From: CAG-698 sp964385755
GTDB taxonomy: Bacteria; Bacillota_I; Bacilli_A; ML615J-28; CAG-698
Direction of reading: 5' to 3'
NCBI GenBank assembly: GCA_964385755.1
Contig: CAYLPZ010000009.1
Span: 1 to 64,000, forward strand
Length of the DNA stretch: 64,000 nucleotides
The position numbers were made by a program, and so were the translations under genes. The notes under the pieces were generated by a model. It ran no database searches. It saw only the letters and a list, made by a program, of their open reading frames with translations, and had not been told where the DNA came from. The number at the start of each line of letters is the position of its first letter. The stretch's first letter is position 1. Shown piece by piece: positions 44,794-53,997 of this stretch.

Positions 44794-45558
44794 ATGAAAA
44801 ATAATAAAAATGACAAACAAAAAATCAATTATTTAATATTTAATAAAGAAAGCGAATATAAAAGAGAAGTAATACTATTTTTACATGGCTTTAAAATGGA
44901 TATGAATACTTTTGATAATATTTATCCATATTTAAAAGAATATATGATAATTACTTTAGATTTGCCGGGCTTTGGTGAAAGTAATATTACAAAACCAATG
45001 AGCGTAAAAGACTATGCAATATCTGTGAATAATTTAATAAGTCAAATAGTTAGAAAAAAAGATCTAATAATAATTGCTCACTCATTTGGTGGGAGAATAG
45101 CAATTGAATATGCTTCCCTTTTTAAAGTAAGTAAGATTATTTTAGTTAATGGTAAAGTATTAAGAAATAATAGCATTAACTTTAGATTAAAAACATTCTT
45201 ATACAAACTTAATAAACCATTACTAAAGATATTCAACAAAGAAAAGCTAGAGAAAATAAAAAAGCAAAGAAGTTCTAGAGACTATAAAGATTTAAATGAA
45301 ATAATGAAAAAAACTTTTGTGAAAGTTGTAAATTATAATCCATATAGAAAACTTAAGAAAATAACAACAAAAGTGTATATTAACTCTTCAATAAATGACA
45401 AAGAAGTTTTACAAAGCGAAAATGAAACTTTATATAAATTACTTAAAAATAGCATTTTAGTAAATTTTTATCATTCAACACATTTTATATATATCGAAGA
45501 AGAAAAAAGATTTATTGAGTGTTTACTAAAGGAGTTAAATGATGATTACAGTATTTAG
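44794..45558 (+). CDS. Alpha/beta hydrolase, first gene of the Mur ligase/Ddl triad
   Basis: The 254-residue protein has L-F-L-H-G-F (oxyanion side) near residue 30, L-D-L-P-G-F-G-E-S, the nucleophile elbow A-H-S-F-G-G-R near 92, a lysine-rich cap, and a candidate catalytic His in S-T-H-F near the C-terminus. No signal peptide is seen, so it should act in the cytoplasm or at the inner membrane face. The substrate is unknown; a peptidase or esterase acting on cell-wall intermediates is suggested only by its neighbours. No good ribosome site precedes the ATG. It overlaps the next gene by 20 bases. Confidence 0.8.
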   Translation: MKNNKNDKQKINYLIFNKESEYKREVILFLHGFKMDMNTFDNIYPYLKEYMIITLDLPGFGESNITKPMSVKDYAISVNNLISQIVRKKDLIIIAHSFGGRIAIEYASLFKVSKIILVNGKVLRNNSINFRLKTFLYKLNKPLLKIFNKEKLEKIKKQRSSRDYKDLNEIMKKTFVKVVNYNPYRKLKKITTKVYINSSINDKEVLQSENETLYKLLKNSILVNFYHSTHFIYIEEEKRFIECLLKELNDDYSI

Positions 45559-46993
45559 TTTGTATTCTATTATATTAACATATCCATATTTACTATTTTT
45601 ACAAGAAAATCATTATCATTTAAATTCATATATTTTAATAATAAAAAAAGAATTAAAAAAAATAGAAAACTTATTATTATTTGCTCCAGCTTTATTATTA
45701 ATAAAACAAAGCATATTAATTAATTTAATAATAATTATTTTATTAACATTATATTTGTTAATAAGAATACTTAAAAAAACAATTTTAAAACTTAAAGTAA
45801 CAAAGAGAATTATTAGGTTTTTTTGTGTAATAACTTTTATTAATATAATATTAGCTTATTATTTACAAAATAAATATTATCTAATAATTTACCTTCCACT
45901 TTATGTAGTACTACTTAGTCATCTTTTGCTTTTGCCAATCGAAAAGGTAATTAACAAGTGTTATCATCTTAAAGCTAAAAAGAAAATTAATAAAGTTAAC
46001 CCTTTAGTAATTGGAATAACAGGTAGCTATGGTAAAACTACTTGTAAAGTCTATTTATATCAGCTACTAAAAAGTACGTTTAGAACATATAAAACACCTA
46101 AATCATATAACACTGCAAATTCGATTGCAATGAGTATTAAAAATATGCCTAATTATACCGAAGTATTTATTGTTGAGTTTGGTGCTAGTAAATTAAATGA
46201 TATAAAAGAAAGCTTAAAAATAGTAAAACCAAATATCAGCTTAATAACCGCAATTGGAAACCAACATCTTGAAACATTCAAAACTTTTGAAAATATAATA
46301 AAAGAGAAAACAAGAATTATAAAAGACAGTAAAGTACATTTTTATAATATTAATAAAAATTATGAAGTAAATATTAAAAGTTTTTCATATGCTATAAATG
46401 AAAAGGCTGACTTTTATATTGATAACATAAGAAAAGAAAATGGCAAAACAAAATTTACTTTTCACGAAAGCGATAAAGAAGTAGAATTTACAACTAACAT
46501 TAATGGCAATGCAAACCTAGAAAATTTATGTGCATGCTTAGCTATTTCAAGGTTTTTACATGTAAAATACAAAAAATTATTACAACAAGTAAAAAACTTA
46601 ATTGGTGAAAAAAATCGTTTGGAAATTATCAAAAAAGGAAATGTAACAATTATTAATGATAGTTTTAATAGTAATAAGGTTGGGTTTGTAGAAGCTTTAA
46701 ATATTTTAAAAACATACTCTGAGGAGAAAATTTTGATTACTCCTGGAGTTGTAACTGGTGGAAAAGAAATGAGAAAAAACAATATAGAACTTGCGAAAAT
46801 AATAGCAAAAATGGACATAAAAGTTATTTTAGAAGAAAGTATTGTTAGTAAAATATATGTGCAAGAGTTTAAGAAAGCAAACAAAAAGTACTTAATAACG
46901 AAATCATTTAAAAAAGCATATGAATTAGCACTATTAAATAACAATAAAAAAGTAATTTTAATAGAAAATGATATTACTGATATATATAAATAA
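45539..46993 (+). CDS. Membrane-anchored MurF-like Mur ligase
   Basis: The 484-residue protein has four or five membrane helices in the first 150 residues (with L-Q-E-N-H-Y-H near the start), then a Mur ligase core: G-I-T-G-S-Y-G-K-T-T near 160, E-F-G-A-S near 218, I-G-N-Q-H-L-E near 240, the lysine of E-K-T-R-I, and I-N-D-S-F-N-S-N near 378. It resembles MurF, the ligase that adds D-Ala-D-Ala, but canonical MurF is soluble. AAGGAG precedes ATGATG. It lies between the hydrolase and a Ddl-like gene, overlapping the former and 10 bases from the latter. Confidence 0.8.
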   Translation: MMITVFSLYSIILTYPYLLFLQENHYHLNSYILIIKKELKKIENLLLFAPALLLIKQSILINLIIIILLTLYLLIRILKKTILKLKVTKRIIRFFCVITFINIILAYYLQNKYYLIIYLPLYVVLLSHLLLLPIEKVINKCYHLKAKKKINKVNPLVIGITGSYGKTTCKVYLYQLLKSTFRTYKTPKSYNTANSIAMSIKNMPNYTEVFIVEFGASKLNDIKESLKIVKPNISLITAIGNQHLETFKTFENIIKEKTRIIKDSKVHFYNINKNYEVNIKSFSYAINEKADFYIDNIRKENGKTKFTFHESDKEVEFTTNINGNANLENLCACLAISRFLHVKYKKLLQQVKNLIGEKNRLEIIKKGNVTIINDSFNSNKVGFVEALNILKTYSEEKILITPGVVTGGKEMRKNNIELAKIIAKMDIKVILEESIVSKIYVQEFKKANKKYLITKSFKKAYELALLNNNKKVILIENDITDIYK

Positions 46994-47003
46994 GGGGGAT
47001 AAA

Positions 47004-48065
47004 ATGATTAATATCGGTATATGTTTTGGTGGAAAGTCAGTAGAACATGATATTTCTTGCGTGTCTTATTTTCAACTATATCATGCTCTTGATAAGAAGA
47101 AATATAATATATTACCTATATATTTAGATAAAGATAATAACTTTAAAACTTTTGATAATAAAGTAAATAATATTAGTGACTTTATAAAGGCTAAAAAGAA
47201 AGGACTTAAAATATATAAATATACAAAAAAATTAGAATTAGTAATACTTGCTTTACATGGTAAAGGATTAGAAAGTGGAGAGGTGCGAGGGTATTTTGAT
47301 TTATTAGGGATAACTTGTGTAAGTCCATCTGTTAAAGCAAGCACAATATTTCATAATAAATACTTAACAAAATTAATATGTGCAAGTATTGGTATACGCT
47401 TTCTTCCTTACTTTAAAATTTCAAAAGAAGAATATGAAAAGAATTCTTTTGAAATTGATAAGAAATATAAAAACGAAAAAGTAATAATAAAACCAACAAG
47501 TTTAGGTTCAAGTATTGGCATATGTAAAAGTTCTAATTTACTTGAGTTTCAGGAAGCAATTATAAATGCATTTAACTTAGATGATGAAGTGATAATTGAA
47601 CCAATTATCGAAAACTTTAGAGAAATTAGTCAAGCATGTTATAAGAAAAATGGAAAAATAATATTATCAAAGTTAGATGAAGTTGTTACTAAAGATGGTT
47701 ATTATAGTTTTGAAGAAAAATATAAACCTAAAGAATCATTTCATATAATTCCATCAAATATAGAAAACAAATTGCGTTCAAAAATAAGTAATATAACAAA
47801 AAGGTTGATTTCGGAATATGGTGATACTGGAGTATATCGCGTAGATTATATCATCAAAGATGAAATAGTTTATGTTAATGAAGTTAATGTAATTCCAGGA
47901 GCTTTTGCTTTTTCATTATTTGAAGCAAAGGGTATTTCTTTTTCAAGATTAATTGAAGATCTAATAGAAGAAGCAATTCATCAAAAATTATTAGATGGTG
48001 AAAAAGTAACAACATATGATACGAATATTTTAGATGCGATGCAAAAAGTTCAAATGAAAAAATAA
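47004..48065 (+). CDS. D-Ala-D-Ala ligase-like ATP-grasp enzyme
   Basis: The 353-residue protein follows Ddl: G-G-K-S-V-E-H-D-I-S at residues 7-16, A-L-H-G-K-G, K-P-T-S-L-G-S-S-I-G-I (ATP-grasp loop) near 165, and N-E-V-N-V-I-P-G near 307. It differs from housekeeping Ddl at the substrate end: the usual NTxPGFT is N-V-I-P-G-A-F-A-F, and HGxxGEDG is H-G-K-G-L-E-S-G. It may make D-Ala-D-Ala or another dipeptide for the adjacent Mur ligase. ATG 47004 follows AAGGGGG. Confidence 0.8.
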   Translation: MINIGICFGGKSVEHDISCVSYFQLYHALDKKKYNILPIYLDKDNNFKTFDNKVNNISDFIKAKKKGLKIYKYTKKLELVILALHGKGLESGEVRGYFDLLGITCVSPSVKASTIFHNKYLTKLICASIGIRFLPYFKISKEEYEKNSFEIDKKYKNEKVIIKPTSLGSSIGICKSSNLLEFQEAIINAFNLDDEVIIEPIIENFREISQACYKKNGKIILSKLDEVVTKDGYYSFEEKYKPKESFHIIPSNIENKLRSKISNITKRLISEYGDTGVYRVDYIIKDEIVYVNEVNVIPGAFAFSLFEAKGISFSRLIEDLIEEAIHQKLLDGEKVTTYDTNILDAMQKVQMKK

Positions 48066-48073
48066 AAAAATAT

Positions 48074-48096
48074 GGTCATTTATATGGCCTTTTTTT
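48074..48096 (+). terminator. Terminator of the triad
   Basis: GGTCAT, a 4-base loop, ATGGCC, then a T-run. The stem is short, with one G-T pair. Confidence 0.65.
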
Positions 48097-48098
48097 AC

Positions 48099-48127
48099 GT
48101 GACAAAATTACTAAATAGTATTATAAT
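48099..48127 (+). promoter_or_regulatory. Promoter of tilS
   Basis: GTGACA (48099-48104), 17 bases, TATAAT (48122-48127), 24 bases before the ATG. Confidence 0.75.
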
Positions 48128-48150
48128 AAATAAAGACTGGATGTGATCAA

Positions 48151-49491
48151 ATGAATTTAGAGAAAAATTTATTAAATTTCTTAAACGAATATAATATTAT
48201 CTTAGAGAATAAGAAAGTAGTATTAGCAGTATCAACAGGAGTTGATTCTAGTGTATTACTTGATTTATTTTTGAAATTAAGAAAAGAATTAAATTATGAA
48301 TTAATTGTATGTCATGTTAATCACCATAAAAGAAGCCAGTCAGATGAAGAAGAGGCATATATTAAAGATTATGCGAAAGAAGAGAAATTTACATTATTTG
48401 TCAAAGATTTGTATTTTGAAAGTACAAAAAACTTTCAAGAAGAAGCAAGAAATAAACGTTATGAATTTTTTGATGAAGTAATGGATAATATAAAAGCAGA
48501 TTATTTGGTTTTAGCACATCAATTAGATGACAATGTGGAAACTATATTAATGAGGATTTTAAGAGGTGGAAGTATTACTAGTCTGCAAGGAATCAAAGAA
48601 GTTTCAAAGCGTAATAATTTTTATGTACTAAGGCCATTATTAAGAGTTTCAAAAGAAGAAATTTATTCTTATCAAAAAGAAAATAATATAAAATATTATG
48701 AAGATGAATCTAATCATCACACTGATTATCAAAGAAATAAAATTAGACTAGAAATAATTCCAAAATTGAAAGAGATAATGCCAAATTTAAATGCTAAGTT
48801 CTATGATTTTTCCAAAAAGATGGAAAATGCATCTATCATTGTCAATGAAAAAAGAGATGAGTTCATTCATAGTTATGTAAAAAACGTAGATAATAATATA
48901 GTGATAGATAAAAATAAATATTTAGAGTTATCAGAATTTCTAAGAAATGAGGTTTTATTTGAAGTACTAAAGAAGTATAAGCTTAGCACTAGTAATATTG
49001 ATGAACTAAATAAAATAATTTTGTCAAAAAAACCTAATATTTTAGTTAATTATAAAGATTTATTTTCTTTTGAAACAACCTATGATACCATCAATATTAA
49101 AACGATAATAACAAAAAAAGAAAATGATAAAGTGTTTATTGAAATAACAGATCCTGGTGAATATCATATTAATGACAAAATAAAATTAATTGTTAGAAAG
49201 AAAGACAAAAAAGAAGTAGTAGATGTAAGTAATCTATGTTATAATATAATAACACTACCGGTTGTCATTCGTAGCAAAAAACCTGGAGATAAGATGAAAC
49301 TGAAAATCGGCACTAAAAAGATATCGGACATTCTTATTGATGAAAAAGTACTAAAAAATAAGCGTGATGATGTTTTACTTTTAGAAAAGGATAATGAGAT
49401 TCTATCTATCTTAGGAATTAAAAAGAGTATTATATTAACAAAAATGAATAAGTGTGATATAATATTAGAGCTAGTAAAACTAGATAATTAA
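48151..49491 (+). CDS. tilS: tRNA(Ile)-lysidine synthase TilS
   Basis: The 446-residue protein has the PP-loop S-T-G-V-D-S-S near residue 27 (the STGVDS form is common in Bacilli), H-V-N-H near 58, A-H-Q-L-D-D-N-V-E-T near 126, and a C-terminal TilS domain (K-P-G-D-K-M-K-L-K-I-G near 385). It converts C34 of the AUA-reading tRNA to lysidine. tilS-hpt-ftsH is a conserved Gram-positive cluster. Confidence 0.95.
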   Translation: MNLEKNLLNFLNEYNIILENKKVVLAVSTGVDSSVLLDLFLKLRKELNYELIVCHVNHHKRSQSDEEEAYIKDYAKEEKFTLFVKDLYFESTKNFQEEARNKRYEFFDEVMDNIKADYLVLAHQLDDNVETILMRILRGGSITSLQGIKEVSKRNNFYVLRPLLRVSKEEIYSYQKENNIKYYEDESNHHTDYQRNKIRLEIIPKLKEIMPNLNAKFYDFSKKMENASIIVNEKRDEFIHSYVKNVDNNIVIDKNKYLELSEFLRNEVLFEVLKKYKLSTSNIDELNKIILSKKPNILVNYKDLFSFETTYDTINIKTIITKKENDKVFIEITDPGEYHINDKIKLIVRKKDKKEVVDVSNLCYNIITLPVVIRSKKPGDKMKLKIGTKKISDILIDEKVLKNKRDDVLLLEKDNEILSILGIKKSIILTKMNKCDIILELVKLDN

Positions 49492-49556
49492 TGTTTCATT
49501 TTATTTGTAGGATTCAAATATAATGGAATAATAATAAGACTAATTTGGAGGATGCA

Positions 49557-50099
49557 ATGGATAGTTTTATTGAAGAAGTTATTTTATCTAATGAAGACAT
49601 AAGGAATATTTGTGATAAGTTAGGAAAAAAAATAACAAAAGATTATGAAGGCAAAAGACCAATTCTTGTTGGTATGTTAAAAGGTGCAATACCTTTTATG
49701 GCAGAGCTAATGAAGCATATTAGTTGTGAAATGCAAACTGAGTATTTATCTGCTTCAAGTTATGAAGGTGGAACAAGTTCAACAGGTGTTTTAAAAATCA
49801 AAAGTGATGTCAGTGTTGATGTAAAAGGAAGAGACATTATCATTGTAGAAGACATTGTTGATACAGGTTTAACAATGACTAATATAGTTGAACTATTTGA
49901 AAAAAGAGGAGCAACTAGTGTCGAAATTGCGGCACTTCTTGATAAACCATCAGGAAGAAAAACAATTTGTAAAGATATAAAGTACCTTGGTTGTACGATT
50001 GAAAACAAGTTTGTTGTTGGATTTGGTTTAGACTATGCTGAAATATATCGTAATCTTGACTATGTTGGTGTGTTAAAAAGATCTGTTTATCAAAAATAA
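49557..50099 (+). CDS. hpt: Hypoxanthine-guanine phosphoribosyltransferase
   Basis: The 180-residue protein has L-V-G-M-L-K-G-A near residue 37, the PRPP loop V-E-D-I-V-D-T-G-L-T-M near 98, and V-G-F-G-L-D-Y-A-E near 157. It salvages hypoxanthine and guanine. ATG 49557 follows GGAGGA; the in-frame TTG at 49545 lies before that site. Confidence 0.95.
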   Translation: MDSFIEEVILSNEDIRNICDKLGKKITKDYEGKRPILVGMLKGAIPFMAELMKHISCEMQTEYLSASSYEGGTSSTGVLKIKSDVSVDVKGRDIIIVEDIVDTGLTMTNIVELFEKRGATSVEIAALLDKPSGRKTICKDIKYLGCTIENKFVVGFGLDYAEIYRNLDYVGVLKRSVYQK

Positions 50100-50134
50100 C
50101 TACCAATATTTTATTAAATATTAAGGAAAGGAAA

Positions 50135-50154
50135 AGTAATACTTTAGTATTACT
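50135..50154 (+). promoter_or_regulatory. Perfect palindrome in the ftsH leader
   Basis: AGTAATACT, TT, AGTATTACT lies between a purine-rich AAGGAAAGG and the ribosome site AAAGG of ftsH. It could be an operator or an RNA hairpin that shields the ribosome site. Confidence 0.5.
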
Positions 50155-50163
50155 ACGAAAGGT

Positions 50164-52200
50164 ATGCAAGGAAATAACAATAAGAAAGTAAAAAAGGGAA
50201 ATATTGGGTTGTTCCTTATTGGTATTTTAATGATTGTTGGAATTTGGATGTTTATTAGTAACTATGCTAATAAAGCAGATGAACTTGAAGCAAAAGATTT
50301 CTGGCAATATGTTTTAAATGCTAAAGAACAAACTGATACTAACAGAGTAATCAAAATTACAATATCACCTGCTGGTGGTGTAAATGATATGCATTATGAT
50401 ATTAATGGATATTATATAAATACAGAAGGAAAAGAAGCTAAATTCCATATTTTATTACCAATTGATGTAGTAGATGAATATCTTTTTACTCCTGAGCTAC
50501 ATCCAGAATATCAAGAAGCTGTGCAGTTAATTGATTTAAATATTAAAAAAGTATCAACTGTAAATTGGCTTGATATTTTATTAGTGGTTGGACCTTTAGT
50601 ACTAATTGGAGTTTTATTCTTTTATTTCATAAAAAATGCTGGTCAATCAAATAATAAAGCATTTGATTTTGCGAAAAACCCAGCTAGATTAAATCGAAAC
50701 ACTAAAAAGACATTTGCGGATGTTGCAGGCTGTGATGAAGAAAAAGAAGAACTTGTGGAAATTATCGACTTTTTAAAGAATCCTAAAAAGTATCAAGAAA
50801 TTGGTGCTCGAATTCCAAAAGGTGTAATTTTAGTAGGCCCTCCAGGAACAGGTAAGACATTACTTGCAAAGGCAGTTGCTGGTGAAGCAAAAGTTCCTTT
50901 TTATTCAATTTCTGGTTCAGACTTTGTAGAAATGTTTGTTGGTGTTGGTGCAAGTAGAGTTCGTGATATGTTTAAAACTGCTAAACAGACAGCTCCATGT
51001 ATTTTATTTATTGATGAAATTGATGCTGTTGGTCGTCAAAGAGGTACAGGCCTTGGTGGTGGACATGATGAACGTGAACAAACACTTAATCAATTATTAG
51101 TTGAAATGGATGGTTTCCAAGAGAACTCTGGCGTTATTGTTATGGCCGCAACAAACCGTGTTGATATTCTTGACCCTGCACTACTTCGTCCAGGTCGTTT
51201 TGATAGACAAATTCATATTAGTAATCCGGATGTTTTAGGACGCGTTGCAATATTAAAAGTTCATGCACGTAATAAGAAATTATCACCAAAAATTAAACTT
51301 GATGATATTGCTCATCGTACCCCTGGTTTTAGTGGAGCAGATTTAGAGAATCTACTTAATGAAGCTGCACTTTTAGCTGCTAGAGAAAATCGTAAAGAAA
51401 TTAAGATTTATGATATCGATGAAGCAATTGACCGTGTATTAATGGGACCTGCTAAGAAGAGTAGAAGATATACTGATTATGAAAAACAAGTTGTTGCTTA
51501 TCATGAAGCAGGACATGCGATTATCGGAATTCGTTTAAAGAACGCTTCAACTGTACAAAAAGTTACAATTGTTCCTCGTGGTGAAGCAGGTGGATATAAC
51601 TTAATGACTCCTGATGAAGAATTATTCTTACATACAAAGAATGGTTTACTTGACCAAATCACAGGTTTACTTGGTGGTAGAGCAGCAGAAGAATTAATGA
51701 GTAATGATATTACAACAGGAGCTTATGATGATATTCGTAAAGCAACTAAGATTGCCCGCGCAATGGTTGCGGAATATGGTATGAGTTCACTAGGATTAAT
51801 TCAATATGAAAATTCATCACATGAAGTATTTCTTGGTCGTGATTATATGAGTGAAAAGAACTTCTCTGATCAAGTAGCTCTAGAAATTGATACTGAAGTA
51901 AGAAAGATAGTAGAATCTTGCCATCAAAAAGCGAAGGAAGTATTAAATGATAATAAAGAACTTCTAATGAATATTGCTAAACATTTAGTTGAAATTGAAA
52001 CATTAACAAAAGAAGATATTTATGAAATTGTTGAAACAGGTAAACTTGAGTGGTGGGAAAAGAAGAAAGCTAAAGAAGAAGCTAAGAAAATGGTAGATGA
52101 GAAAGAAAAAGAACTTCAAGATATGTTCAAAAAACAAGCTGAACAGCTAAAAGATTCTCCAAATTTAGAAGATAGTAGTGAAAAAAAAGAAGATAAATAA
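50164..52200 (+). CDS. ftsH: ATP-dependent zinc metalloprotease FtsH
   Basis: The 678-residue protein has two membrane helices (about 14-31 and 136-155) around an extracytoplasmic domain, an AAA+ module (Walker A G-P-P-G-T-G-K-T near 225, F-I-D-E-I-D near 281, R-P-G-R-F-D-R), and the protease site H-E-A-G-H near 447. The C-terminus is lysine/glutamate-rich. It degrades membrane and regulatory proteins and in Bacillus is needed for sporulation entry. A near-perfect palindrome lies 10 bases before the ATG. Confidence 0.98.
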   Translation: MQGNNNKKVKKGNIGLFLIGILMIVGIWMFISNYANKADELEAKDFWQYVLNAKEQTDTNRVIKITISPAGGVNDMHYDINGYYINTEGKEAKFHILLPIDVVDEYLFTPELHPEYQEAVQLIDLNIKKVSTVNWLDILLVVGPLVLIGVLFFYFIKNAGQSNNKAFDFAKNPARLNRNTKKTFADVAGCDEEKEELVEIIDFLKNPKKYQEIGARIPKGVILVGPPGTGKTLLAKAVAGEAKVPFYSISGSDFVEMFVGVGASRVRDMFKTAKQTAPCILFIDEIDAVGRQRGTGLGGGHDEREQTLNQLLVEMDGFQENSGVIVMAATNRVDILDPALLRPGRFDRQIHISNPDVLGRVAILKVHARNKKLSPKIKLDDIAHRTPGFSGADLENLLNEAALLAARENRKEIKIYDIDEAIDRVLMGPAKKSRRYTDYEKQVVAYHEAGHAIIGIRLKNASTVQKVTIVPRGEAGGYNLMTPDEELFLHTKNGLLDQITGLLGGRAAEELMSNDITTGAYDDIRKATKIARAMVAEYGMSSLGLIQYENSSHEVFLGRDYMSEKNFSDQVALEIDTEVRKIVESCHQKAKEVLNDNKELLMNIAKHLVEIETLTKEDIYEIVETGKLEWWEKKKAKEEAKKMVDEKEKELQDMFKKQAEQLKDSPNLEDSSEKKEDK

Positions 52201-52457
52201 TGAGAATTGATAAATACTTAAAACTATCAAGAATAATTAAAAGGAGAACGGTTGCAAAAGATGCTACAGCTGGTGAAAAAGTAATCATCAATGGCAGAAT
52301 TGTAAAACCAAGTGCCGAAGTAAAACCTGGAGACATTGTGGAAATCAAGTTTTATAAAAGCACTATGAAAATTAAAGTCTTACAGCTTATTAACTCTTCT
52401 AAGAAGGAAGATGCTAATAAGATGTATGAAGTGCTAGAAATCAAAGAAGAACAGTAG
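52200..52457 (+). CDS. rqcP: S4-domain ribosome quality control factor RqcP
   Basis: The 85-residue S4 protein (M-R-I-D-K-Y-L-K-L-S-R-I-I-K-R-R-T, A-G-E-K-V-I-I-N-G-R, P-G-D-I-V-E-I) matches YabO/RqcP, which assists RqcH in adding alanine tails to stalled chains on 50S subunits. Its ATG shares a base with the ftsH stop (TAATG), so the two are translationally coupled. rqcH is not in this window. Confidence 0.9.
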   Translation: MRIDKYLKLSRIIKRRTVAKDATAGEKVIINGRIVKPSAEVKPGDIVEIKFYKSTMKIKVLQLINSSKKEDANKMYEVLEIKEEQ

Positions 52458-52485
52458 AATAAATCAAATATTTTAGCTACTTATA

Positions 52486-52517
52486 AAAAGGTATGGTGTT
52501 ATGCCATACCTTTTATT
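52486..52517 (+). terminator. Terminator of the tilS-rqcP region
   Basis: AAAAGGTATGG, a 7-base loop, CCATACCTTTT, then ATTG. Confidence 0.85.
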
Positions 52518-52580
52518 GTTATTTTAATTTTATATATTATATTGTATTCTTATTTTTATAAATAAATATAATAAAAAAAT

Positions 52581-52612
52581 ATGTTGCTAATGTAACATTG
52601 CTACGTTATAAT
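52581..52612 (+). promoter_or_regulatory. Promoter of the MFS gene with overlapping palindrome
   Basis: TTGCTA (52584-52589), 17 bases, TATAAT (52607-52612). The palindrome ATGTTGCTAATGTAACAT (52581-52598, outer arms ATGTT/AACAT) covers the -35, as a repressor site would. Confidence 0.7.
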
Positions 52613-52636
52613 ATTTAAAATGAAAGGGAAAAGAAA

Positions 52637-53935
52637 ATGGAAGATAAAAAAATTAATGTATTTAAGAATAAAAATTTTATACTTCTCTTTCAGGGAGCTT
52701 TAACAAGTAACATAGCAGGAACGCTATATAGTTTTGCAATGAGTTTTTATATTCTAAAGATAACTGATAATAATGCACTAATACAAGGGATATATTTAGC
52801 AATGTGTAGTCTAGTATTTATCATATTCTCATTAATTGGTGGAATAATTGCTGATAGGATGGATAAAGTAAAAATAGTATATGGGACTGACTTTATTAAA
52901 GGTATATTTATAATATTATCTTTGTTACCTTTGATTTTTGCATTAAATAATGAAAGTATAACATTGCAAGTGGTTATATTATTTATAGTAGGTTTTGTAA
53001 ATAACCTTCTTTCAGCAATCTTTGTACCTGCTTCAGGCGCACTACTACCTGAGTTACTTTGTGAAGATGAATTGCAACAAGCTAATTCATTTTTCACAGT
53101 GCAAACTAGCTTTGTTGGCATATTAGGTGTAATCCTTGGAAGTGTTTTATATTCAATAATATCTATAAAGTTATTATTTTTATTAATTGGTGTATTGTAT
53201 ATTGCATCAGGAATATCTGAGATGTTTATTAAAAATAAGAAAAAACTAACAAAAGATGAAAAGTTAACTCTTAAAGTAATGAAAGATGATTGTCTAGAAG
53301 CTTTTAAATACTTAAAAACATTAAAAGGTCTTTTAGCCTGTATTTTTGGTTTTGTATTTATTAATTTTTTCTTTACAATGATTGATGGTAATATCTTTCC
53401 ATACATCATAAATACAGATGTTGCTGGTAGTGACTATTTAGGAAAAGGTTTCTTTGAAGCTCCAACTTGGGCAGCTATTATTAGTGTATTCTTCTCGTTA
53501 GGATCAATAGTTATGGGAATTATTTTTGGTAAGAAAAAACAAAAAGAACATTATGGTAGTAATATAAAAGGAGCAACGCTTTTAGTTTCATTATCCACAA
53601 TTATTTTGTGTCTAATCTATGTTTTTACAAAAAGAGTAGATATTAATATATTCTTACTTTCCTGTATTGCTTGTATGTTTATTAATGGTATTGCGATAAT
53701 CTTAATTAATGTACCAATTTCAATTATTATGCAAGTATCAATTCCTCAAGATAGGTTAGCTAAAGTGTCAAGTTTTATTTCAATATTAGCACAAGGGTTA
53801 TGCCCATTAGCAAGTTTACTTGGTGGAATATTGATTACTTTTTTAGGTGTGAATGGTATATTATTATTCTGTATTGCAGGATTTGCTGTAGTAAGTTTAT
53901 ATATTTGTCTAAATAAGGAAATTAATATGCTTTAA
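52637..53935 (+). CDS. MFS transporter of the MFS_3 type
   Basis: The 432-residue protein has twelve predicted membrane helices, with the MFS loop motif G-G-I-I-A-D-R-M-D-K near residue 62. The opening F-K-N-K-N-F-I-L-L-F-Q-G and the P-A-S-G-A-L-L-P-E segment near 135 are typical of the EntS/macrolide-efflux-like group. Export of a drug or small metabolite is likely; the substrate is unknown. It has its own promoter with an operator-like palindrome but no regulator gene next to it. Confidence 0.88.
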   Translation: MEDKKINVFKNKNFILLFQGALTSNIAGTLYSFAMSFYILKITDNNALIQGIYLAMCSLVFIIFSLIGGIIADRMDKVKIVYGTDFIKGIFIILSLLPLIFALNNESITLQVVILFIVGFVNNLLSAIFVPASGALLPELLCEDELQQANSFFTVQTSFVGILGVILGSVLYSIISIKLLFLLIGVLYIASGISEMFIKNKKKLTKDEKLTLKVMKDDCLEAFKYLKTLKGLLACIFGFVFINFFFTMIDGNIFPYIINTDVAGSDYLGKGFFEAPTWAAIISVFFSLGSIVMGIIFGKKKQKEHYGSNIKGATLLVSLSTIILCLIYVFTKRVDINIFLLSCIACMFINGIAIILINVPISIIMQVSIPQDRLAKVSSFISILAQGLCPLASLLGGILITFLGVNGILLFCIAGFAVVSLYICLNKEINML

Positions 53936-53997
53936 TTAATTTATTTGTTGTGGTAAAATAATGTTATAAAGATTTACAAAAAAAGGAGATAAGAAAA

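Noticed and set aside
46462..46944. 160-residue minus-strand ORF
   Set aside because: It is antisense to the Mur ligase core, whose motifs are clear.
52747..53409. 220-residue minus-strand ORF
   Set aside because: It mirrors the MFS gene, has no family resemblance and no ribosome site.
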